64,000 nucleotides of DNA from Erythroxylum novogranatense (GCA_029891385.1 CM057225.1:10598060-10662059); one strand, 5' to 3'. Shown: positions 22,871-34,580, counted from the first letter of the stretch. The notes: generated from the letters alone by a model not told the origin. Numbers and translations are program-made.

Positions 22871-24093
22871 TCCTCTAGCCTTCTTTGTTGGATAAGATAT
22901 CCTTTAAGAACTTGGCATAAGTAGGCATTTGGGTAAGGGCTTCCGTAAAGGGGATGTTGACATAGAGCTTCTTCAGAATGTCAACAAATTTTCCAAACTG
23001 CTGGTCTAGCTTAGCTCTATGAAATCTCTTAGGGAATGGGATGGGTGGCTTATATGGTCGTGGTGGTATGTATTTTCTCGGCTCAGGTGATTATTGCACA
23101 GGCTATGCATCGGATTGCATAGGTTGTGCATCCTGGTCTGTTCTTGCGGATTCCTTTTCAGTTTTGTTCTTTTGCACCATAGGTTTCAAAACCTTTCCAC
23201 TCCTTAGTACCACTGCCTTGGTTTCCTTAGGAGCCTCTGATTGTGTTGGTAGCTTACCCTTGTCCAGCCTTAGTGATGCAGCTTGTTGAGCAATCTGAGT
23301 CTCAAGCATCTTATTATGGACTGTCAGTTGGTCCATTCGGGTAGTAAGTTGCTGGATCAAGTCTCCTTACTTCTGCATAAATTTTTCCATCATCGATTCA
23401 AGGTTAGACTTAGGTTCAGGTGGTTGGGCTTGTTGTCTCAAGTTTGAAAAACCTAGAGGGACACGGTTTTGTTGTTGCTGGGTCTGTTGGAAATGTGGTT
23501 GATTTTGTGGGTAAAGGGTTTGGTTAGGGAAATTTTGGGGTGGCTTGGGTTGTTGAGACCAGGAAAATTTTGGGTGGTTTCGCCATTCAGGGTTATAAGT
23601 GTTTATGAAAGCTCCACCTTGGTTCTTTTGCCCATAATTTGTCACAAAATTCATATGTTCAGCCCCAAATTCTTGCCTAATGTTCTGAAATTCTGTTCCC
23701 ATACTCGACCCAAAATCCCGATCCTGTAAGGCATTCACATTACTCACAGCAGCTGCAGCAAACTTATCCACTTTTATTGAAAGAGCTTCAAATTTCAAAT
23801 TTAACAAGGTAAAGGCGTCCAATTCGAAAACTCCTTGAGGTTTCTTCCCTTCTTGCTTAACCTCTTTTCGATCATTATTCCACTGGTAGTTGTTGTAGGC
23901 AATTTTCTCCAATAACATAAATGCCTCATCTTCATTCTTATCCATTAGATCACCTCCAGCTGCAGCATCTATTGCACTTCGCATAACTGGAGAAACTTCG
24001 TTGTAGAATATCCGCACAATCATCCACTTCGGGACACCATGATGTGGACATTTGCGTTGAAGCTCCTTGTACCTCTCCCATGCTTCATACAAC
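22871..24093 (-). pseudogene. Athila-like gag, C-terminal two thirds
   Basis: Resumes gag directly after the Sirevirus 2 insertion: YEAWERYKELQRKCPHHGVP (24093-), YNEVSPVMRSAIDAAAGG, then a Gln/Asn/Pro-rich tail. YEAWERF...CPHHG is the conserved Athila capsid C-terminal signature. In-frame stops occur at 23367-23369 and twice near 23080-23105 (both could be C-to-T changes in Gln codons). Further frameshifts lead to the protease. There is no zinc knuckle, as usual for Athila gag. Confidence 0.85.
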
Positions 24094-24098
24094 GACTC

Positions 24099-25189
24099 TG
24101 AAGTGAATCACACGTTAATACAGCACTTAGAAAACAATAATAGAATGCACGAGAAGGGGGGTTGAATTGTGTATTCCCCTTTTTATAAGTCTTTTCAGAA
24201 TTACTTGTTAGGAATAAAAATCTTTACAGAATTTTTATTTATTCCGATTAATCAAACTTCTCAATACTATGTATATGAAGAAGTAATGATAAAATTTGAA
24301 ACTAAAACAAGATAGAGAGTAAGAGTGGTAGACACGTGGATTTATCCTGGTTCACCCCAAACGTGGGCTACGCCCGATCCTCGAGTTTCTTCCGAGATTT
24401 CACTATCTCTTCAATCGTTATAAGTATTCTTTCACGAGCCTCTTGGTCTCTACAACCAAGATTCTTTCACACTTAGCCTCTGCAGTTATCTGTACACCTT
24501 TTCTTTTCAGAAAATATTTGAACACTTTGTTACAAAGAAGATAGCACTCACTAGTTTGCACTTAATCGCTTTTCACTTTGTGTAATTTTTCTAAGATCGC
24601 CAGACTTTTCGTTTTCGACTTCGACTTGAATTTATAGCCTTCGTCTCTAACTTCTTCTTGAATCTTTAATCTTTAAAGAAACGGTTAATCAGTTGAGTTC
24701 TCAGAATTAACTCGAATCGACTCTTGCGTCTGCTTTTTTCTTTGCGTCGTGATCGCTTCACATTTACGTCTGCGTCTGCTTTGTATTTGCGTCTGCGTCT
24801 GCTTTGCATTTGCGTTTGCGTCTGCTTTGCATTTGCGTCTGTGTCTGCTTTGCATTTGCGTCTGCGTCTACTTTGCATTTGCGCGTCTGCGTCTGCGTCT
24901 GCTTTGCATTTGAGCGTCTGCGTCTACTTTGCATTTGCGTCTGCGTCTGCTTTACATTTGCGTATGCGTCTGCTTTGCATTTGTGTCTGTGTCTACTTTG
25001 CATTTGCGTCTGCGTCGCTTTTACATTTGCGTCTGCGTCGCTTTGTATTTGTGTTCTGCGTCGCTTTGCATTTAAATCTCAGGTCTGCGCTTTGCATTTG
25101 CTCTGCGTCGCTTTGTTTTTCTTGTATATGATCTCTCTTTGTTTGTTATACATCAAAATCATTTTATGTAAAGTCATTTTGACTTAACA
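24099..25189 (-). mobile_element. 3' LTR of Sirevirus 2
   Basis: Direct repeat of 32686-33753. The minus-strand start TGTTAAGTCAAAATGACTTT follows the polypurine tract immediately. It includes a minisatellite of period 23 bp (about 24760-25110) just inside the U3 end. Confidence 0.92.
24760..25110 (+). repeat. 23-bp minisatellite in the Sirevirus 2 3' LTR
   Basis: Tandem copies of TTTGCATTTGCGTCTGCGTC plus TGC, with variants shortened by one or two GCGTCT units. Because 23 is not a multiple of 3, all frames are open and give artificial repeated peptides (FAFASAS, LHLRLRL, CICVCVC). Confidence 0.9.
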
Positions 25190-25201
25190 ATCTCCCCTTT
25201 T
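25190..25201 (-). promoter_or_regulatory. Polypurine tract of Sirevirus 2
   Basis: The minus strand reads AAAAGGGGAGAT immediately before the 3' LTR start TGTTAAG. This resembles the conserved Sirevirus plus-strand primer and sets the LTR boundary. Confidence 0.85.
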
Positions 25202-25391
25202 GAATATAACAAATTACATACAAGAAAAGAAAACATAACAAAGTAAATTTCTGATTTTGCAAAGTAAAAAAACTTATCTTCTTCCTTTCTTAAATCGTTG
25301 TGGTCACACCTTCTTTGTCTGAACATCCTCCCCTTTTATGTTGATTATCTTCTTTTCCTGCTCTCCCCCTATTTGTTATAATAAAAAATGA

Positions 25392-27960
25392 TTAACGATT
25401 CTGGGTCTTCAGCAATTCTGCTATCATCTTTCTCAGATCATTCACCGTCTTCTTCATGTTGTTGAGTTCACCTCGTAATCTGCTAACTTCATCTGGTGGA
25501 TCAACCGACGAAGAGGCTTGATCAACTTCTGTTGATGGAGGAGCGAAAGGAATTGAAGTAGTGTAAGCATCAGAGGATGGGATGTAGTCTTCATTGATCT
25601 CAAAGGTAGGTGGACGAATGAACGTTTTAGCTTCAGGAAGATCTAAATCAAAAGGAGTAGGCAGCATCAGCAACTGTCGTCCTTGCAGTGGTAGGGCTTG
25701 TGCTTCAATAGACAGTGTATTAGACAAAGGGCTAATACGAAGAACTGTCTAAACAAGGAACTCAGTAAATGTTCATGTTCTTATTCTTCCCCCTACTGGA
25801 CAGTCTTCCTTACTATTAGTATGGCTGCAGCTCGCTTTATCTGACTTCTGTGCAGGCGTGCATGCTTCATCAATTTTTCGCACCTCTTCTGTAATTTGAT
25901 CTGCGGACAGATCATCACTAGCATCATCTTTAGGACATAATTTTGATTTCCCCCTGGTAAAATCTTGTGGGAATCTTGGCTGTATATCTGGTGCAACCAT
26001 TATCTCTGTATTTTTAGTGATTGGGAAAATAGTACACGGATGGCAGGGACGTTTTGTAGGATATGGCATAGTAGCAACAAATCCCAAAGTATCATAGAAG
26101 ATCTTTTCGTCTTCTTTGAGTAACTCCCATGTGTTATGATTAATCACCATAGGTTGTACCGCAACTACTATCTTCTTCACTGGTTGAACACCGATTGCAA
26201 TAGCAGTCTTCTATCTGGTAACTACTTCCACCATTTTGATCTTCAACTTCTGTTTTCTCAAAAACTTGTGGTAGTTGTATACCATTAGACACGGTTTATC
26301 ATCCTCCAAATCGATATCATTGTTGCTTCTTGATGTGCTTCATTAGAGTCATCTCGAACCGGCTTTCATCTATCGGCTCCTCTGCTGAGCAACAGTGTTT
26401 CTGAACCGTGCTTTCTTTAGTTGGTTCTTCTTCTTGATGAACAATAGGGTATCCTGAATCAGAACCGCACACTACATTTCTACTTGAACAAGATAATAGT
26501 TTCTTTCTATTGACTAACGCCCTCGTAGCTTGAAATGATCTTCTTTCGACTAACCTTCTTAGTCTTTTTTCTCGCTTGCTTAGTTTTACCGATTTCTTCA
26601 TTGGATATTTTCTTTTCTTAGATGTTGCTTTTCTCTTCCTCTCGCCTCTTTGGATTTTCCGCCGTATCTTCTTCCGAATAGAGACTAAGGATCTTGTGGC
26701 TCTGGGTGCACAAGATTTAGAAGTTTCTTCTCGACTGCTCTCTTCCGCAATCTTTTCTTCCTGCTGCCTCGTAGTCCTAATTCTTGGTGATCTCTTTGCT
26801 TTCTTCACAACTTCGCTCAAAAGACTTTCTCCTTGTCTCTTTGGCGCACTTTGTTTTGTCCTCGAGATTGGCTTTCTTTGAAAAGAGGACTCGCCATTTT
26901 CATGAGAGGTCTACCTAGCACTCTCCTTAGTTCAGCGAAGGGTGATTTGATACTCCCGGAGACCGAGAATTTGAGACAGAGTCTTCTTCAATACACGCCC
27001 CTCGTTCTTGACTTCCTCAAGAGTCGGCTTGGTCTTTGTCATCGTGTTCGCACCCATTCGCCGATCGTGTGTGCATCGATCTTGCTCTTCACAGAATAGT
27101 TTGTCTGACACTGTGGAGAGCGAATCATGGATTCCTTAAAATCCTCGTCAAAATCATACCATAAGGATAACTGGTAGTTTCCTTTAACCCTTAACCATAT
27201 AGTGAAAGATTAAGAAGGGTAAATCTATGGGCTTCGATTCAAGAGGTAGAATGACATTGTTCATCCAGAGTGGTCACTAAATGTCTTGAACCGGCTCTGG
27301 GTAGAATGCAATTAAACAAAATTGCGTGAAGCACCCTAGCCTTCTAATCAAATTTGATGTCTTCCTCTCCTTGAGTTATTTGTGCCATATAGTTGCCTCT
27401 TGATATCTTCTTCTTTCATTCCGATCGAGGTCATCCATCCGCCTTGGTAGACAATTTCTCACCAACTGATGGACAATCGGTCACCTTCTTTATCAAATCC
27501 TTTGTGACAAGAATGATATATTCTCTACGAGAGGATACAATGGTGTTATCTATCGACGAGCGTTCTTCCGTAACTCATATACTTCATTCAGATAGACCGG
27601 TTCTTGTATCTCGAAAGAAGTTCTTCCAACCAGCTCTTATGATTTCGGTTCTACATCCATGCCGCCTCTTCTTAGTGACTCAAAGTCCACAAGTCTTCCA
27701 TAAACCATGGTCGCTTCCATTGTATAGAGTGAAAAATATCTTCCGGAGAACTTTTTGAGTTTAAATGTTTTTGAGAGAATTGGCAAAGCGTAAATGAATC
27801 GTCGGGAGATGATGAAAAGATTGCTATAATTTCATCTTCGTCCATATAGGGTTATGGTTGGTGGGTTCTAGAATCATTAAGAACCTCGAGATTATCGATT
27901 TTTCCTCCAAAATCTTTTTGTGAGAGAGTTACCACCAGAACTCAATGTAACTAACGCCGT
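25392..27960 (-). pseudogene. Env-like third ORF of Sirevirus 2
   Basis: Between RNase H and the polypurine tract, about 2.5 kb of minus-strand coding-like sequence survives in several frames. Recognisable pieces: near 27500-27770 a segment ending SGRYFSLYTMEATMVYGRLV; near 27300 LHAILFNCILPRAGS; near 27200 the plant-transposon-protein-like stretch with INLP-type residues and YPYGMILTRIFKES; 26317-26820 a Lys/Arg-rich linker with many KK/RK pairs; 25392-25727 a C-terminal helix with EVSRLRGELNNMKKTVNDLR, a likely short coiled coil. Position and coiled-coil C-terminus match Sirevirus env-like ORFs, whose function is unknown. Frameshifted throughout. Confidence 0.7.
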
Positions 27961-28004
27961 TAGTTTCACGCTTTTTAGCTTTGACCGCTCATTTAACATC
28001 ACCA

Positions 28005-28470
28005 TGTTAAGATTGCGCCTTATCTTCTCGAAACCGCTCTTCACTTAGTGGTTTAGTGAAGATGTTCGCCCATTGAAGTTTCTGTTTCAACAAAGCGTAG
28101 AAGCACCACTTTCCTCTGAACATAATCTCTCGTGAAATGATGTCCGACTTCTATATGCTTCACTCGAATGTGAATTGATTCTTTGATAGATTTATTCATG
28201 CTGGTGTTGTCGCAATAAATTGGAATATCCTCCTCTTTAATCGAATAGTCTTCAAGTCGATACTTGATCCACGGCGTCTATGAGCAAAGAACTTCGGCGG
28301 ACATATATTTCGCTTGGTTGGTTGATAGAGCAATTGAGCTTTGTCTCTTGCTTGACCAGAGACTAGATTTCCTCCAGAAAATGACATCCTCCACTTGTGC
28401 TTTTTCTTTCGATTCTGTCTCCAGATAGTCCGCATCGCAATATCCAATTAACTGAAATCTTTACCTTCTC
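28005..28470 (-). pseudogene. RNase H of Sirevirus 2 pol
   Basis: Across shifted frames the minus strand gives GYCDADY, an LSTNQAKYMSAE-like segment, YCDNTS, KHIEVGHHF and NIFTKPLSEERF, the full landmark set of copia RNase H. Single-base shifts separate them. It follows the RT in the same orientation. Confidence 0.8.
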
Positions 28471-28599
28471 AAACATTAAGCAAAGATCAAGAGTACTGCG
28501 AGATATCTCAAAATTCTTTTAACAAAGAATAAAATGAGACTCTCTAGATCGGCTTGAAATCTTGCACACAAGCATACTTGAATGTAATATCAGTCTACT

Positions 28600-29560
28600 T
28601 GTCAGAAGATACAAGAAAGAGTCGATCATCCCTCTATATAGGGTTTGATCCACCTTCTTATCAAGTTCGCTCTTTCGACAAAAGGTTTGAAGGATGCATC
28701 TGAGTTGCCATAGGCTTCATATTATTCATATCAAACTTATTCAACAACTCTTTCACATACTTTTGTTGATGAATGAAGATCTTCTCTTGGTCTCGCTTAA
28801 CTTGCAACCCAAGAAAGAACTTTAACTCGCCCATCATACTCATTTCAAAATCTTTCTTCATTAAGCTCTCAAACTTTAAACACAACTCTTTTCAAGTAGC
28901 ACCAAAATGATATCATCAACGAGATCCGTACTAAGATAAAATCATTCTCGAAAACTCTTTCTAAAGAGCGCCTTATCAACTTGACCTCATCAAACCATTC
29001 TCTATAAGGAAGGTACTCAGACGATCATACCAAGCTCTAGAGCTTGCTTGCACCGTATAAGGCTTTGTGAAGTCTATAAACATAGTCTGGTTTTTTAACA
29101 TCTTCAAAGCCAGGTGGTTGTTTCACATACACCTCTTCATCTATAAAACCATTCAGAAATGCACTCTTAACATCCATCTGAAACAACTTTATATCATGAC
29201 AGATCGCATATGCTAACAAAATCCTTATAGCTTCAAGTCTCGCCACCGAGCATATGTTTCATTGTAGTCTATTCCTTCTTGTTGATTATAGCCTGGCTAC
29301 TAATCTAGCCTTATTACGACTCACCCTACCTGATTCGTCTAACTTATTCTTGAAAACCCATCTGGTTCCAATAATGGATTTCTTAAAAGGTTTTGGGACT
29401 AAGGACCAGACGTTATTTCTAGTAAATTGATTCAGCTCCTCTTGCATGGCTAACACCCAAGCTTCGTCTCAAGAGCTTCCTCAACCTTCTTAGGCTCTAC
29501 TTCGTAGATAAAGGCTACATTAGCTTCTTCTTACGAATCTGGACCTTGTCCTAACTCCTT
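28600..29560 (-). pseudogene. Reverse transcriptase of Sirevirus 2
   Basis: 29037-29246 has EAIRILLAYAICHDIKLFQM followed by DVKSAFLNGFIDEEVYVKQP (catalytic Asp region intact) and RLHKALYGASKL, where the family expects ALYGLKQAPRAWY, so bases are missing. 28661-28885 has FEMSMMGELKFFLGLQVKRD and YVKELLNKFDMNN. The YVDD loop near 28900-28930 is disrupted (DDIIL-like text only partly readable). Several 1-2-base indels break the frame. Confidence 0.85.
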
Positions 29561-30590
29561 CTCGAGGTGTCACCAATAACTAGTTCTTCCGATGAGAACT
29601 TTTATATCTCCAATTTCGCCTTAGTTCTATAGTTTCTGGAATATCTTCAATCTTGTTCTCATGAGTGTCTGACGAGGGAGTTTCTGAGGTATCATCTAAG
29701 TTCTTTGAAGGACCTTCATTCTCCACGTCATCTTCCTTATGGGGTTGAGAATTATCATCAAACTTGAAATGGATCGTCTCTTCAACAATCTTTGAAGTCA
29801 AATTGTAAACTCGAAACGCTTTAGATGATAATGACTAGCCTAGGAAGATTCCTGGATAGGTCTTCGAATCGAATTTATCCAATAGCTCTTTCGTATTCAG
29901 AATGGAACATTTGCACCCAAATGGATGAAAGTAAGATATGCTTGGTCTTCTTCCATTCCATAACTCGTAAGGAGTCTTTTTCAACATAGGTCGCAACATG
30001 ATCCTATTCTGAATATAGCATGCTGTATTCATAGCTTCTGCCCAGAAATACTTAGGAAGATTCGTCTCACATAGCATTGTCCTTGCCATCTCTTGAATCG
30101 TCCTATTCTTTCTTTCAACAACTCCATTTTGTTGTGGAGTTCTAGGGGCTGAGAAGTTGTGGGAAATTCCATTCTCCTCACAGTATACTCTAAACTTCTC
30201 ATTTTCAAATTCTCCACCATGGTCACTCCTGATAGTTGCTATGGACATTCCTTTTTCATTCTGTAACTTTCTATATAAGATTCTAAAGCACTTAAAAGAC
30301 TCATCTTTGTGTGATAAAAACAATATCCAACAAAATCGAGTAAAGTCATCAACAATGACGAGTCCATATTTCTTTCTGCCAAGACTTAATGTCCTTGTAG
30401 GACCAAATAAATCTATATGTAACAGTTCTAAAGCTCTTGATGAGGTTACAAAACTTTTAGAAGAGAAAGAGGTTTTAACTTGTTTTCCTTTCAAACAATT
30501 TTCACGTAAAAGTTCTTTGTCAAAACTTATTTTGGCAAACCTCTTACCAAATCATGTTTTACCAATTTTGAAATATGTTTCAAAGAGACA
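29561..30590 (-). pseudogene. Integrase of Sirevirus 2
   Basis: The 219-residue open block 29835-30494 is a good copia integrase core: LELLHIDLFGPTRTLSLGRK, IVDDFTRFCWILFL (first Asp), IRSDHGGEFENEKF (second Asp) and PQQNGVVERKNRTIQEMART (Glu), then the C-terminal YELWNGRRPSISYFHPFGCK. All three catalytic residues are present. 29580-29801 is the acidic linker to RT. Upstream the frame is shifted relative to the pre-integrase block. Confidence 0.9.
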
Positions 30591-30599
30591 TGACCTAGC

Positions 30600-31110
30600 T
30601 TTTATGCCAGATTAGTCTTTCTTCTTGGAAGATAGAAAACATGAAATATTTTGTTTTTGAAAATCTTCTAAATTGATTTTGTAAAGGTTGTTTCTTCTCT
30701 TGGCAGAGAAAAGTATAGACCCATCTTTGTTTCTGACTTCGCAAAGATTTTGATTGAATGTAACTGTGAAACCATAATCACACAATTGACCGACGCTAAT
30801 CAAGTTATGCTTTAGACCATCAACAAGCAAAGACATTATTTATGCATGCAAAGGAATCTTTACCTATTTTCCCGATTCCAATAATTTTGCCTCGCTGGTT
30901 GTCTCCAAAAGTTCTCGATCCTCCTTCTTATATCAAGGTCTAGGAACATAGACCTTCTTCCCCGTCATGCGTCATGAGCATCCACCGCCTAAATACCAAT
31001 GGTGCTTGTTGTATCTTCCAAGGAAGGATATCTGCAGGAGAAACTATTTTATTTCTTGGTACCCAAATTTTCTTGGGTCCTTTATGGTTAGTAGTATGCA
31101 TATGATGTGA
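30600..31110 (-). pseudogene. Pre-integrase and protease region of Sirevirus 2
   Basis: 30612-30836 reads DGLKHNLISVGQLCDYGFTV, the stretch linking protease and integrase. Near 30960-31000 the protease active site is recognisable from WYL-x-x-GCS...MTG context but reads G-G-G where D-S-G is expected (Asp codon position 30987-30989), followed by a TGA at 30972-30974. Confidence 0.75.
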
Positions 31111-31199
31111 TCTATGATGCATATTATTAGAATGTTGATTAAAATGAATCATCCTATATCTTCTTTTTGAATGATGATTTTTATGAGATCAATCTTGTT

Positions 31200-32630
31200 T
31201 CTGTAAACCCTAATCCAAATTTTATCACTTGATGTTTACTTTTCCAAGGATCTCATTCATTTTCTTTGTACTTTCGTGAAAGTAGCTAAATCAATCGATA
31301 AATTCTTAATCCTTAGTTTAAGTTGATTAATCTCTTCCGATCCGTCTACAATTTTTTTATCTTCTAATTGTTTCTTTAAACAAACATTTTTCTCTCTATT
31401 ACCTCAAGATGTCTAATATTTTCTACATACTTCTTCTTTAACAACTTGTACTATTTCGAATAGCATGAGAATCTTCTAACAATTACGAATAGGCATCAAG
31501 CAAATTATCATAATCGATTTTACCTCCTCATCACTATCTTCCTCGGCCATTAGGCAAATGTTTGCATGTTCGATGACTGAGCTCAGATGTCGATTCAGAT
31601 GAATCTAGGTCCTCCCATGTTTCCATCATGCTTTTCTTGCCTTCTCTACTCTTCTTTGATTTCTTTTTGAGAGTAGGACATTCAGACTTATAGTGTCCAG
31701 GCTGGTTGCACTCGTAGCAAATGATAGAAGACTTCTCTGGTTTAGCTTCATCTTTCTCATTCTTTCTGAATGTTTGGTTCCCTCTGGGCTTTTTCTTCCA
31801 CATGCATCTTATCTTTCTAGAAATGAAAGATAATTCGTCATCTTCATCACTTGACTCTGATTCGGATTGGCTGGAGTTATCATCCTTTGATTCTTTAATT
31901 TTCAATGCTTTTGATGACTTCCTCCTTCTCTGAGTCTTATGATTCTTTTGTCCGGCCTTCAAGTTATTGACTTATCTCGCTTGGGCTTGTCTTGAAGATT
32001 GAGTTCTACTTCATGAATCTTTAAGGATCCCAAAGAACTCATCCAGCTTTAACACGCCAAGTCTTTGGCTTCTTGACCGCAGAACTTTAGGTCTCCATCT
32101 CTTAGGAAGACTTCTTAGAATCTTTTGAACATGATCTTGATTGTTGTATGTCCTTCCAAGAGCTTTCAATCCATTGACAATTGTTTGAAATCTTCCAAAC
32201 ATTTGATCAATAGATTCTTCATCTTCCATCCTGAAAAGTTCATATTGATGCACAAGAATACTTATCTTGGATTCTTTAACTTGGCTTGTGCCTTCGTGAG
32301 CAATAGACAATGTGTCCCACATCTCTTTGCGGTGTGTCACAAGTGCACTTTGTCATACTCGCCTCGCTTAGGGCACATGTCAAGAAAAATTTTGCCTTTG
32401 AATTTAATCGTATTCTTGCTTTCGATCACCGTCCATCTGCTCCGTGGAATAGAATTGCCTTCTTCATCTCTGTGTGTACGGTCCATTCTCTATAACGTCC
32501 CAAAGGTCAACATGAGTAGATTCGATGAATAACCGCATCCTATCTTTCCAAGAGTGATAGTCTTCTCCGTTGAATCCGGAGCTCTAAGGATCGAGGCTCC
32601 TTCAAATGATGTATACATGTGACTCGCCAT
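31200..32630 (-). pseudogene. Gag of Sirevirus 2
   Basis: Starts at ATG 32630 (MASHMYTSFEGASILRAP, the Sirevirus gag N-terminus). 32011-32340 gives MWDTLSIAHEGTSQVKESKI and ESIDQMFGRFQTIVNGLKAL, the capsid-like UBN2 domain. 31534-31962 ends with the zinc knuckle CYECNQPGHYKSEC (CX2CX4HX4C intact), preceded by a Lys/Ser/acidic-rich linker. A frameshift soon after residue 18 and others later break it. Gag packages element RNA into particles in the cytoplasm. Confidence 0.85.
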
Positions 32631-32673
32631 TATCTTTAATCCACACTTCGCCAAAGTGATTCTTGGATACCTT

Positions 32674-32684
32674 GCTCGATACCA
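32674..32684 (-). promoter_or_regulatory. Primer-binding site of Sirevirus 2
   Basis: The minus strand reads TGGTATCGAGC, the initiator-tRNA-Met primer site lacking one A, two bases inside the 5' LTR end (32686). Confidence 0.8.
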
Positions 32685-32685
32685 A

Positions 32686-33753
32686 TCAAGTGAATCACAC
32701 GTTAATACAAAGACTTAGAAAACAATAATAGAATGCACGAGAAGGGGGTTGAATTGTGTATTCTCCTTTTATAAGTCTTTTCGTAATTACTTGTTAGGAA
32801 TAAAAATCTTTACAGAATTTTTATTTATTCGATTGATCAAACTTCTCAATACTATGTATATGAACAGTAAGTAATGATAAAATTTGAAACTAAAAACGAG
32901 ATAGAGAGTAAGAGTGGTAAACACGAGGATTTATCTTGGTTCACCCCAAACTGTGGGCTACGTCTAGTCCTCAGAGTTTCTTCTGAGATTTCACTATCTC
33001 TTCAATCGTTACAAGTATTCTTTCACGAGCCTCTTCAGTCTCTACAACCAAGATTCTTTCACACTTAGCCTCCGCAGCTATCTCACACCTTTTCTTTTAG
33101 AAAATATTTGAACACTTTGTTACAAAGAAGATAACACTCACTAGTTTGCACTTAATCGCTTTTTCACTTTGTGTAATTTTTCTAAGATCGGCTGACTTTT
33201 CGGTTTCGACTTTGACTTGAATTTATAGCCTTCGCCTCTAATCGCTTCTTGATTCTTGAATCTTGAATCTTTAATCTTTAAAGCGGTTAATCAGCTTGAG
33301 TTTCAGAACTAACTCGAATCGACTTCTTGCGCTGTTGCTTTTATTTGGCTCAGACCGCTTCACATTTGCGTCTGCTCGCTTTGTATTTGGGTCTGCGTCG
33401 CTTTGCATTTTGCGTCTGCGTCGCTTTGCATTTGCGCTCAGGTTCACTTTGCATTTGCGTCTGCGTCTGCTTTGCATTTGCTGCGTCTGGTCACTTTGCA
33501 TTTGCGTCTGCGTCTGCTTTGCATTTGCGCGTCTGCGTCTGCTTTGCATTTGCGTCTGCGTCTTCTTTGTATTTGCGTCTGCGTCTGCTTTGCATTTGTG
33601 TCTGTGTCTACTTTGCATTTGCGTCTGCGTCTGCTTTGCATTTGCGTCTGCGTCTGCTTTGCATTTGCGTCTGCTTTGTTTTTCTTGTATATGATCTCTC
33701 TTTGTATGTTATACATCAAAATCATTTTTATGTAAAGTCATTTTGACTTAACA
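32686..33753 (-). mobile_element. 5' LTR of Sirevirus 2
   Basis: Direct repeat of 24099-25189 with scattered substitutions and 1-2-base indels. It carries its own version of the 23-bp minisatellite at about 33363-33673, which differs in unit number and order from the 3' LTR array. Confidence 0.92.
33363..33673 (+). repeat. 23-bp minisatellite in the Sirevirus 2 5' LTR
   Basis: Same unit as at 24760-25110 (CTTTGCATTTGCGTCTGCGT plus CTG), different copy number. The protein-like ORFs over it are artefacts of the repeat. Confidence 0.9.
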
Positions 33754-34373
33754 GACTCATCTTCTTTGGGCTGAAATGAAGTCATCTCACTCCTGAGTTT
33801 TGCCGTCTTCCCGGGTGGAAAATACTGAGCCATAAAGGCCTTTGACAATTCCTGCCAGTTTTTTATCAAACCAGGTGGTAATGAATGGAGCCAATCCTTA
33901 GCTCGATCTCTTACAGAAAAAGGAAATAATCGAAGCCTTATTGCATCCTCAGGTACCTCGTTCTGCTTCAACATTTCACAAATCTCCAAAAATTGTTGCA
34001 AGTGGACATGCGGGTTTTCTGTTGGGTGCCCCCCGAACTGATTCTTTTGCACCATTTGTACAAGGCCGGGTTTCAATTCAAAATTATTCGCTTGCACAAG
34101 AGGCCTTGTAATGCTTGGGCAAAATTCTCCAAAATCTGGGACTGCATGGTCCCTCATAGTTCTTTGATTCTGTTCGGCCATGTCTGACTCGACTGCCTCT
34201 TCTGTTGGAAAAGTTGTAGTAAATTCGGGTTCGATCTGGCGTTCCTGCATAGACTGTGCGTTAGACGCTCTTGCCCGTGCTTTTCTAGCTTTTGCTTCCT
34301 TCCTTAGTGCCTTAGTTGTCTTCTCGATTTCAGAATCGTATAATAATTCTTCAGCACTAATGACCTTTCGCAT
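33754..34373 (-). pseudogene. Athila-like gag, N-terminal part
   Basis: Starts MRKVISAEELLYDSE at 34373, with a charged helical N-terminus, then PVQ/RP-containing linker, then the retrotransposon gag domain: ENPHVHLQQFLEICEMLKQN, EDAIRLRLFPFSVRDRAKDW and PPGKTAKLRSEMTSFQ. The frame runs into the Sirevirus 2 insertion at 33753 after ...PKEDES and continues at 24093 with YEAWERY, so the two parts formed one gag of roughly 450-500 residues. The capsid-like domain is intact in this part. Confidence 0.9.
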
Positions 34374-34580
34374 AGACTAAAACAAAACATAAAGCAAAAT
34401 CAAATGCAAGGTGCAAAATAAAAAATAGAAAGTAAAGAGAAATAAAATAAAATAAAAGAAAACACAAATCAATTTTAACAAAATTTTATTAACACAAAAC
34501 ACAAGAAAAAAAAAGGAAAAAAGAAAAAAAATGTCCAATTTAACCAAACAATCAGTCGCCTAATATTACTCAGGGATTAC
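34374..34580 (-). other. Leader of the Athila-like element
   Basis: A-rich on the plus strand (poly-purine AAAAGGAAAAAAG around 34505-34530), non-coding, between the primer site and the gag start. No other feature seen. Confidence 0.6.

Larger units (their letters stand above)
24099..33753 (-). mobile_element. Complete Sirevirus-type copia element 2 (9655 bp)
   Basis: Flanked by target duplication GACTC (24094-24098 and 33754-33758) inside the Athila gag; removing it rejoins that reading frame. Minus-strand order: 5' LTR 32686-33753, primer site, gag, protease, integrase, RT, RNase H, env-like ORF, polypurine tract, 3' LTR 24099-25189. LTR ends on the minus strand are TGTTAAGTC...CTTCA (3' LTR) and ...CTTGA (5' LTR). 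The two LTRs differ by many small substitutions and indels, so the insertion is not recent, or the assembly is noisy here. Confidence 0.92.

Noticed and set aside
24724..25187. Long open frames giving repeated FAFASAS/LHLRLRL/CICVCVC peptides
   Set aside because: They translate the 23-bp minisatellite of an LTR in three frames; period and position explain them fully. The same applies to 33271-33746.
26576..27758. Plus-strand ORFs of 88-121 codons over the Sirevirus env-like region
   Set aside because: Shadow frames of the minus-strand coding sequence.
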